From positions 1 to 7,477 of the forward strand of contig JBFFZZ010000152.1 in the NCBI GenBank assembly GCA_041568335.1: 7,477 nucleotides of DNA, given 5' to 3'. Position 1 is the stretch's first letter. The number at the start of each line of letters is the position of its first letter. This document shows, one piece after another, positions 1 to 5,304 of this stretch. The translations under genes were made by a program, and so were the position numbers. Source of the stretch: WVWW01 sp041568335. GTDB taxonomy: Bacteria > Acidobacteriota > Polarisedimenticolia > Polarisedimenticolales > Polarisedimenticolaceae. The notes beneath the pieces are model-generated. The model ran no database searches, was not told the DNA's origin, and saw only the letters and a list, made by a program, of their open reading frames with translations.

Positions 1-2
1 AG

Positions 3-767
3 CATGTCCGGCACCGGCTTTCGGAAGGAGGCGTCTTTTGTCTCTGGCTTCCCGCCTACCATCTCGATACGGCGACCTTTCGAGCCGTGGTCGCGACGTT
101 CCTCGAGGTCTTCCCGGCGGGCACGCTGTGGCATGCGCAGGGATCCGACTACTTGCTGGTCGGTGCTGCCGATGCACTCGTCGTCGATCCCTTCGCGCTG
201 GCTCGTCGGATGACATCCGGCGCCGTCGCCGTCGAGCTGGCGAACCTGGGGATCGTCGGGCCGTCGGATCTACTGGCGAACTTGGTTCTCGACCCCGATA
301 CCATCATCACGTTCGCCGACACACCGGTTCGCAACACGGATGACAACGCCTTGCTCGAGTTCATCGCCCCACGAAGACTGCTGGCGAATCCGGGTGAGGC
401 CGAGCTGCTCCTGACCCTCGAGGAGTCCCGTGGAACAACACTGGGATTCTTCCGGCCGGAGCCGTCGTGGCTCGACGACGCGCGCTCCGCGCGCTCCGCC
501 CGCGGGTCGGCGATCCGATCCGGGCTGTTCTTCTCGACCGGGAGAACCCAGGAGGGGATCGCGGCATTGCGCGAGGCCGCGGCGGCCAATCCGTCGGATC
601 TCTTCGTCGAGCAAACGCTGGCGGCCAACCAGCGGCACGCGGACGAGCTCGCCCGGGCCGGCCGGATCGACGAGGCGATCGCGCGTTACCGTTTTCTGCT
701 GGACGTCGCACCGGGTCGTGTCGCGACGCGCGAGGGCTACGACGCGCTGATGCGGCTGGCGGAGTAG
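3..767 (+). CDS. Spermidine synthase-like (polyamine aminopropyltransferase-fold) protein, C-terminal part, with TPR-like tail; 5' end outside window
   Basis: The reading frame is open from the left edge (first full codon at 3) to TAG at 765-767, giving 254 visible residues; the true start lies upstream. Visible residues 1-60 match the end of the SpeE-type Rossmann fold in large bacterial spermidine synthase-like proteins: LSEGGVF, then LWLPAY, TFLEVFP, and a strand ending in DYLLVG. Around residues 111-124 is NTDDNALLEFIAPR, the conserved 'TDD.P.lEf..pr' segment of the same family. Residues about 170-250 form amphipathic helices with TPR character (GRTQEGIAALREAAAANP, then GRIDEAIARYRFLLDVAPG). 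Members of this family often carry an N-terminal multi-spanning membrane domain, which cannot be checked here. The nucleotide-binding N-terminal motifs are not visible, so real aminopropyltransferase activity is unproven. An internal ATG at 87 is not a credible start because the conserved block begins upstream of it. The gene converges on the minus-strand gene that follows. Confidence 0.85.
   Translation, partial: HVRHRLSEGGVFCLWLPAYHLDTATFRAVVATFLEVFPAGTLWHAQGSDYLLVGAADALVVDPFALARRMTSGAVAVELANLGIVGPSDLLANLVLDPDTIITFADTPVRNTDDNALLEFIAPRRLLANPGEAELLLTLEESRGTTLGFFRPEPSWLDDARSARSARGSAIRSGLFFSTGRTQEGIAALREAAAANPSDLFVEQTLAANQRHADELARAGRIDEAIARYRFLLDVAPGRVATREGYDALMRLAE
481..498 (+). repeat. Perfect 9-bp tandem duplication inside the spermidine synthase-like gene
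   Basis: CGCGCTCCG occurs twice head to tail (481-489 and 490-498). Read in the gene's frame it helps encode the repeated tripeptide in ARSARSARG, within a probably disordered linker between the catalytic-fold remnant and the TPR-like helices. It is a small in-frame duplication that keeps the frame open. Confidence 0.7.
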
Positions 768-791
768 GACGGATCCATCTCTCGAAGTGAA

Positions 792-1616
792 TCAGTACAG
801 GGTGGCGCCTTCCCCGTATTCACCGACCAGCCGGTCGACCTCTTTGAGGATCAGCTCCTTGCGGGCGAGCACGGCGGCGATCTCCTCTTCCGTCAGCCAC
901 TCGCCGACCAGCTCGTTCATCGTCTCGAGATCGAGAGCCTTGACCTTCTCGACGAACTCCTTGGGGAGCCGTTTCATCAGTTTCGGCCCTTCGCGGTGGC
1001 GTTCCGTGAAGATCAGGCTCTTCTGGTGTTTCTTCGAAAAGCGGAACGATCGCGAGTGATCGATGAGGATCATCTTCCAGTCTTCGGTCAGCAAAATGTT
1101 GCGCAGGTGGCGATCCTCGTTGGCGATCAGGTTGTCGAAGGCACGCTGGAGGTAGACCCGCTTGTTGAAGTTGTCGACCTTGTTGCCGGGGGGCGTCAGG
1201 CCCTGCGCCGTCATCTGCTCGAAGTCGATCCACACGTTGAGCCACAGCTGGGCCGAGCCGAGGCTTCCCTTGAACCGTTTTGCGACGGTCGGAGGAACCA
1301 TGTCGGTGCCGAGGTACTTGTCGAGCTCATAGGCGGCTATCTCGTACTTCCAACCCTCGACAAACCCCTTGACCCGGCCCTCGGGATTCTTCCACAGGGC
1401 GTCTCTCGTCTTGTCCCCCAGCTTCAACGTGAGCCTGTACGGTTCGGTTACGGCGTCGGAGGCGGACATTTTTTCGTCGGCGACGATTTCGGCGTCTCGA
1501 AGAAACGATTCCGATTCGGCGCGCATGTCCAGCTCGTCGTATGGAATCTGAGCGGCGACCGGAGCGGCAAACGCCAGCGCCAACGCAAACGCAGTAAACC
1601 CGTTGTGCAGACCCAT
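792..1616 (-). CDS. Exported PI3/4-kinase / HipA / FAM20C-like protein kinase-fold protein
   Basis: A 274-residue protein. Residues 1-22 look like a Sec signal peptide (hydrophobic AFALALAFAAP, then VAA before Q23), so the catalytic domain should act outside the cytoplasm. Kinase-fold elements, numbered from the ATG at 1616, are: ALWK with candidate ATP-binding Lys76; helix KYEIAAYELDKYLG with candidate salt-bridge Glu92; the hinge-proximal block MVPPTV (107-112); the catalytic loop NEDRHLRN (166-173) with Asp168 and Asn173; and the metal-binding segment IDHSRSF (185-191) with Asp186. DRHxxN plus hID is the PI3/4K-HipA signature. The DRH ... D(N/H)xRxF spacing also recalls secreted FAM20C kinases. 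I chose ATG 1616 because a strong Shine-Dalgarno (1623-1631) sits 6 nt upstream. The alternative TTG at 1634 would place that Shine-Dalgarno inside the gene, although it would add a basic RRR n-region. Substrate unknown (protein, lipid or sugar possible). Divergent from the transporter operon; convergent with the upstream gene. Confidence 0.75.
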   Translation of the reverse strand: MGLHNGFTAFALALAFAAPVAAQIPYDELDMRAESESFLRDAEIVADEKMSASDAVTEPYRLTLKLGDKTRDALWKNPEGRVKGFVEGWKYEIAAYELDKYLGTDMVPPTVAKRFKGSLGSAQLWLNVWIDFEQMTAQGLTPPGNKVDNFNKRVYLQRAFDNLIANEDRHLRNILLTEDWKMILIDHSRSFRFSKKHQKSLIFTERHREGPKLMKRLPKEFVEKVKALDLETMNELVGEWLTEEEIAAVLARKELILKEVDRLVGEYGEGATLY

Positions 1617-1622
1617 GGAAAA

Positions 1623-1631
1623 CCTCCTCCT
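1623..1631 (-). promoter_or_regulatory. Strong Shine-Dalgarno of the exported kinase gene
   Basis: The minus strand reads AGGAGGAGG followed by TTTTCC and then ATG. This near-perfect anti-16S match at 6-nt spacing decides the start at 1616. It is also the source of the apparent Arg-Arg-Arg if the frame is read from the upstream TTG at 1634. Confidence 0.8.
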
Positions 1632-1646
1632 CAAGGATGAGTGGGA

Positions 1647-1675
1647 ATTCTACCTCGATTCCCCCGACCCGTCTC
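1647..1675 (-). promoter_or_regulatory. Candidate sigma70-type promoter for the exported kinase gene
   Basis: On the minus strand TAGAAT (1652-1647) resembles a -10 box (5 of 6 to TATAAT). With a 17-bp spacer, GAGACG (1675-1670) is a weak -35 (GAC core only). Transcription would begin near 1640, leaving a short leader holding the Shine-Dalgarno at 1631-1623. The position is sensible but the -35 match is poor. Confidence 0.35.
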
Positions 1676-1688
1676 GTGTCTGTTGGTC

Positions 1689-1694
1689 CATAAT
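1689..1694 (+). promoter_or_regulatory. Candidate -10 box for the transporter operon, placed for leaderless transcription
   Basis: CATAAT matches the -10 consensus in 5 of 6 positions and ends 8 nt before the ATG at 1703, so transcription would start at or next to the start codon. There is no Shine-Dalgarno upstream of that ATG, and an in-frame TAA at 1691-1693 rules out an earlier start. No convincing -35 is visible 16-18 bp upstream, so this is tentative. Confidence 0.35.
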
Positions 1695-1696
1695 GT

Positions 1697-1710
1697 GCGC
1701 CCATGGGCGC
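1697..1710. repeat. Perfect 14-bp palindrome spanning the transporter start codon
   Basis: GCGCCCATGGGCGC equals its own reverse complement, and its centre lies on the AT of the ATG at 1703. It could be an operator, or it may be chance: by a rough estimate from base composition, about one perfect 14-bp palindrome is expected per window of this size and GC content. Its position at the start codon is the only reason to note it. Confidence 0.4.
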
Positions 1711-4700
1711 GAGCACCATCGAAACTCGATTCCTGCGGCTTTTCAATCTGCAGCCCGGGCAGGGGGCGCGGACATTCCTGTCCGCCCTGTACCTGTGCCT
1801 GGTGATCACCACCTACATGATCGTGAAGTCGTCCAGCAAGGGGTTGTTCCTCGAGCGCTTCGGGTCGGGCGCCTTGCCCTACGCGACCATCGCGATCGCC
1901 GGCCTCGTCGGGATCTTCGTGGCCCTTTACATCCGGGTCGCCCGGAACGTCCAGGCCGCCCAGCTCGCCATCGGGACGCTCGGGGTGTTCATCGCCAGCT
2001 GGATCGCGTTCTGGTGGCTCGAGCGCGGCGGCGTCGACGAGGCGATCGCCGTGTTCTTCGTCTGGGTCGGCATGTACGGCGCCATCGCGGCGACCCAGGT
2101 CTGGACACTGGCCAACGAGCTGTTCACGACGCGCGAGGCCAAACGCGTGTTCGGCGTGGTCGGGGCCGGGGGGATCTTCGGCGGCGTCACGGGCGGGTTG
2201 TTGACCACCTACCTGGCCAAGACGATCGGCGCCTCGAACCTCCCGCTGGTCGCCGCCCTCCTGCTGGCGGTCGCCGCGGGCATCGTGTTCATCCTCAAGG
2301 GTTACCGCATCCCGACGCGAACCCGCGCGGAGCAGGAGCCGCCGCCGCGTCAGCTTCTCGACAGCCTCAAGATCGTCTCCAACTCGCCGCACCTGCGGCT
2401 CGTCGCGATGCTCGTGCTCGTGACGGCGCTGGCGACCAAGATGGTCGACTGGCAGTACAACGCGATGCTCGAGCTCGAGCTCAAGGACAAGGACAGCATC
2501 GCCGCGTTCGACGGTGCGTTCAACTCGATCGCCGGCGTCATCGGATTGCTGTTCCAGACGCTGCTGACCAGCCGGTTGCTCGTCGTCTTCGGCCTCGGGG
2601 GCACCATCCTCGCTTTGCCTCTGGTGCTGACCGTCGGGACGGCGGTGCTGATTCCCACGCTGACGTTGTGGGCCGCGGTCATCGCCCGCGGCGGGGATGC
2701 GACGCTCAAGCACTCGATCGATCGTTCCAGCCGCGAGCTCGTCTATCTCCCGGTGTCGCGCTCGATCAAGGTGCAGGCCAAGTCGGCGATCGACATGGTC
2801 GTCGATCGTACCGGCGACGGGCTTGCGGGCTTCACCCAGGCGGGTGTCCTGATCCTGTTGTCCGGGCTGTCGCTCGTGTCGGCCGTGCGTGTCATGGGCA
2901 TCGTCAACCTTTTCTTCCTCGCGTTGTGGTTGCTGATCGCGATCCGGCTGCGCCGTTCCTACGTCAACGAATTGTCACGCTCGATCGCCGAGGGACGCGT
3001 GGAGGTGGGGAGCTGGCACGAGGCCATGGCGGGCTCCGATACGATGACCGCGGTGGCGCGGGCGCTGGACTCCGACGATCCGGAAAACACGCTCGCGGCG
3101 CTCGATCTCGTCGCGGCCAACCCGCAGTGGGATCTGACCGAGACGCTGGGCAGGCTGGCTCGGAGCGACAACCCCAGCGTGCGCGCACGCGCGCTGGCGA
3201 TCCTGCTCGATCCCGAAAACCCCGATCTTCCCGAGGGCGTCACCGGCGCGTTCGAGCGCGAAGACCAGAACCTGCTCGCCGAGTGCATCGACCTGCAGAT
3301 GGCCGCCGATCCCGAGGAGCGCACACGGCGCGCGCGGGCGATCCTCGATCGCGCGGGGGGCGCGGCCCGCGGTGCCTGGATCGCTCTGATGGTGCGGCGG
3401 TTGGGACCGGAGTTCCGGCCCGTCGCCCGCGATCTTCTACGGCAACTTCTCGACGAGTCGTCGCCCCGCGATGCGCGCGAAGTGGCGGCGACCGCGATCG
3501 GGATGGTGCCCGTCGAGAGCGGGATGGCCGATCTGTTGCCGGGGCTGCTCGAGGACGCCGACCACAAGGTCGCCTCGGCGGCCGCGCGATCGGCGGGCTC
3601 GATCGGGGGTGACGAGCACCTCGCGCGCGTCGTTCCGTTGCTCGGACGAACGGCAACGCGGCAGGCCGCGCGGATGACGCTTCAGGCTCGCGGGGACGCC
3701 GCGATCCCCGTGTTGCTGGAGTCGGTCGAGCGTGACGATCTGGATCCGCGAGCCAAGGCCAAGATCCCGCTGGTCCTGTCGGGGATCGATTCCCCGGAGG
3801 CGATGGCAGGGCTCGCCCGTTTACTGGCGGTGGACGATCTGCAGATGGTCGCCGCAAGCAGCGAGGCGCTCTACCGGGTGCGGCTCAAGAAGCCCGATGG
3901 TGCGATGATCCCCGCGCGCGAGGCGCGCGACCTGATCCTCGCGCAGGCCGCGCGCTGCTCGCGGCTGATCAAGTTCATTCAGATCCTCGAGCTGGACCCG
4001 CCCGAGCAGCAGAGCGCCGCGTGGCAATTGACACTCGATTCGCTGCGCTCGGCTTACGCGCGCCACCACCTGGCCGTGTTCCAGACGTTGTGCCTGTGCT
4101 ATTCGCCGCGGCACATCGTGAACTGCCGCCGAAGTCTCGTGGACAAGAACCTCGAGCTGCGTGCCAACGCCGCCGAGTTGCTGGACAACCTGGTACCGCG
4201 TAAGCTCTGGCGGGAGCTCTTGCCGGTCCTGTATCGCGAGGAGTTCGGCGACGACAGGAGCAAGCCGGCCGGTGGCCCGGCCGAGTCGCGCAAGACCGTG
4301 AAACGGCTGATGGAAGGCGAGGACCCGTGGCTGGCGGAAGTCGCCGCGCACCTGAACGACGAGCGCGAGAACGGGGCGCGGACGAGCGGGGGGAACGAGA
4401 TGGGCGTGTTGACGGTCGTCGAGAAAGTCGTCGCGTTGCAGGGCGTCGAGGTGTTCAAGGACACGCCGCCGGAGCAGCTCGCCGTGGTCGCCGCCATTGC
4501 CGAAGAGGTGCAGCTCCCCACCGGGACCGAGATCGCGCGCCAGGACGACCCGCCGGGCGACATGTGGGTCCTGCTGGACGGCTCGGTCACGGTCACGCGC
4601 GACGGCAACAAGCTCGGCGAGCTCGGCAAGGGTGAGGCGCTCGGCACCTGGGCGCTGTTCGAAGACGAGCCGCAGCAGATTACCGCCACGGTTTCGGCGG

Positions 4701-4819
4701 AGACGCACGCGCTCAAGATCGACCGCTGGGCGTTCGACGAGGCGATCGACGAGCACCCCGAGATTTCACGCAGCCTGATCCGCCAGCTGATTCGCAGGAT
4801 GCGAAAGCTGGCCGGCTAG
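1703..4819 (+). CDS. NTT-type (ATP/ADP translocase family) membrane protein fused to HEAT-like repeats and a degenerate cyclic-nucleotide-binding domain
   Basis: A 1038-residue protein. Residues about 1-420 form a membrane domain with roughly 12 hydrophobic segments. They carry NTT hallmarks: IVKSSSKGLFL (40-50), matching the RDTKD..VV region of plastid/chlamydial NTTs; TTREAKRVFGVVGAGG (142-157), matching DEAKRFYPLFGLGAN; and HSIDRSSRELVYLP with KVQAKSAIDMV (337-366), matching YSLFDPxKEMAYIPL and KVKGKAAIDVV. Residues about 430-880 are alpha-helical HEAT-like repeats (for example PSVRARALAILLD and DHKVASAAARSAG). Residues about 905-1035 are a Crp/PKA-type beta-roll. In its phosphate-binding cassette (980-995) the usual Glu is Thr982 and the usual Arg is Gln991, so cAMP/cGMP binding is doubtful. 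Classical NTTs exchange ATP for ADP; the substrate and direction here are unknown. NTT fusions with HEAT and cNMP domains are already reported in other lineages. First gene of the apparent operon; ATG 1703 is the first possible start after an in-frame TAA. Confidence 0.85.
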   Translation: MGASTIETRFLRLFNLQPGQGARTFLSALYLCLVITTYMIVKSSSKGLFLERFGSGALPYATIAIAGLVGIFVALYIRVARNVQAAQLAIGTLGVFIASWIAFWWLERGGVDEAIAVFFVWVGMYGAIAATQVWTLANELFTTREAKRVFGVVGAGGIFGGVTGGLLTTYLAKTIGASNLPLVAALLLAVAAGIVFILKGYRIPTRTRAEQEPPPRQLLDSLKIVSNSPHLRLVAMLVLVTALATKMVDWQYNAMLELELKDKDSIAAFDGAFNSIAGVIGLLFQTLLTSRLLVVFGLGGTILALPLVLTVGTAVLIPTLTLWAAVIARGGDATLKHSIDRSSRELVYLPVSRSIKVQAKSAIDMVVDRTGDGLAGFTQAGVLILLSGLSLVSAVRVMGIVNLFFLALWLLIAIRLRRSYVNELSRSIAEGRVEVGSWHEAMAGSDTMTAVARALDSDDPENTLAALDLVAANPQWDLTETLGRLARSDNPSVRARALAILLDPENPDLPEGVTGAFEREDQNLLAECIDLQMAADPEERTRRARAILDRAGGAARGAWIALMVRRLGPEFRPVARDLLRQLLDESSPRDAREVAATAIGMVPVESGMADLLPGLLEDADHKVASAAARSAGSIGGDEHLARVVPLLGRTATRQAARMTLQARGDAAIPVLLESVERDDLDPRAKAKIPLVLSGIDSPEAMAGLARLLAVDDLQMVAASSEALYRVRLKKPDGAMIPAREARDLILAQAARCSRLIKFIQILELDPPEQQSAAWQLTLDSLRSAYARHHLAVFQTLCLCYSPRHIVNCRRSLVDKNLELRANAAELLDNLVPRKLWRELLPVLYREEFGDDRSKPAGGPAESRKTVKRLMEGEDPWLAEVAAHLNDERENGARTSGGNEMGVLTVVEKVVALQGVEVFKDTPPEQLAVVAAIAEEVQLPTGTEIARQDDPPGDMWVLLDGSVTVTRDGNKLGELGKGEALGTWALFEDEPQQITATVSAETHALKIDRWAFDEAIDEHPEISRSLIRQLIRRMRKLAG
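4388..4402 (+). promoter_or_regulatory. Possible internal translation start at the HEAT/cNMP-fold boundary
   Basis: A purine-rich run (GGGGGGAA, 4388-4395) lies 4 nt upstream of an in-frame ATG at 4400 (Met900), exactly where the linker ends and the cNMP-binding fold begins. Initiation here would give a free 139-residue domain ending at 4819. It may equally be an old fusion scar or coincidence. Confidence 0.25.
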
Positions 4820-4822
4820 CAC

Positions 4823-4827
4823 GGGAG
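4823..4827 (+). promoter_or_regulatory. Shine-Dalgarno of the response regulator gene
   Basis: GGGAG lies 7 nt upstream of the ATG at 4835, within the 15-bp gap after the transporter stop. It supports that start and co-transcription with the transporter gene. Confidence 0.6.
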
Positions 4828-4834
4828 AACAACG

Positions 4835-5284
4835 ATGTCCGACGGTCGTGTCGTCCTGGTCGACGACGAAGAGATGGTGACCCAGAACCTGGAGATGCTG
4901 CTCAGCATGGAGACCTCCTACGAGGCGGTCACCTTCAACCAACCGGTATCGGCGTTGGAATACCTGAAGCAGAACGAGGCCGATGTCGTGCTGTCGGACT
5001 TCATCATGCCCGAGATGAACGGGCTGGATCTGCTGACGCAGGTCAAGGAGGTTCAACCGACCTGCTCCCGGCTGTTGCTGACCGGTTACGCGGACAAGGA
5101 AAGCGCGGTGCGCGCGATCAACGAGGTCGGCCTGTTCCAGTACCTCGAGAAGCCGTGGGAGAACGAGTTCGTGATGATGACCTTGCGCAACGCCGTGGAG
5201 CGCAGCCGATTGTTGAAGCAATTGCAGGACAAGACGCAGTCGCTGGACACCTTCCGGGAGGAAGTGTGGAAGATGTTGATCTGA
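4835..5284 (+). CDS. Single-domain response regulator (REC plus C-terminal helix)
   Basis: A 149-residue cytoplasmic phosphoreceiver. Residues 4-120 are a complete REC domain: acidic pocket Asp10-Asp11 (VLVDDEE), phosphoacceptor Asp55 in VVLSDFIMPEMNG, switch Thr83 in LLTGYAD, aromatic switch Tyr103 and Lys106 in QYLEKPW. The GYAD ... KPW style is typical of REC domains that feed HD-GYP, GGDEF or kinase outputs, but no output domain follows. Residues about 110-149 are a charged, probably coiled-coil helix that ends the protein. It lies 15 bp after the transporter and about 20 bp before the histidine kinase, its obvious partner. With no DNA-binding domain it probably works by protein contact: with the kinase, with the cytoplasmic parts of the transporter fusion, or as a phosphate shuttle or sink. 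All residues needed for phosphorylation are present. Confidence 0.93.
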   Translation: MSDGRVVLVDDEEMVTQNLEMLLSMETSYEAVTFNQPVSALEYLKQNEADVVLSDFIMPEMNGLDLLTQVKEVQPTCSRLLLTGYADKESAVRAINEVGLFQYLEKPWENEFVMMTLRNAVERSRLLKQLQDKTQSLDTFREEVWKMLI

Positions 5285-5304
5285 TCCCGGCCGGGGAAGC
5301 CAGC

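Noticed and set aside
4..343. Small plus-strand open frames at the left edge
   Set aside because: The conserved spermidine synthase-like sequence is in another frame that stays open to the window edge; these are off-frame Arg-rich shadows.
768..791. Shared terminator between the two convergent genes
   Set aside because: The 24-bp gap contains no convincing GC-rich hairpin or T tract on either strand.
1617..1634. Upstream TTG start for the exported kinase, giving MRRRFSMGLH
   Set aside because: The extra Arg residues are the Shine-Dalgarno read as codons; nothing resembling a ribosome-binding site precedes the TTG. It remains a minor possibility because it would give a more typical basic n-region.
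996..1640. Plus-strand open frame opposite the exported kinase
   Set aside because: Shadow of the minus-strand gene, whose kinase motifs, signal peptide and Shine-Dalgarno are all coherent.
1631..2713. Long minus-strand open frame (about 360 codons) opposite the transporter gene
   Set aside because: Composition is that of a high-GC shadow (rich in Arg, Asp, Glu, Gln), no recognisable domain, and the opposite strand encodes a clear conserved membrane protein.
1603..3612. Plus-strand 669-codon frame overlapping the transporter
   Set aside because: Arg/Gly/Ala-rich off-frame translation; the NTT and HEAT motifs are in the other plus frame.
3821..4756. Long minus-strand open frame opposite the HEAT/cNMP region
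   Set aside because: Antisense shadow of a well-supported gene; no domain, no plausible ribosome-binding context noted.
5155..5304. ATG at 5155 as the start of the histidine kinase
   Set aside because: It would overlap the conserved C-terminal part of the response regulator by 130 bases, and the extra residues have no PAS-like character; starts at 5305 or 5266 fit better.
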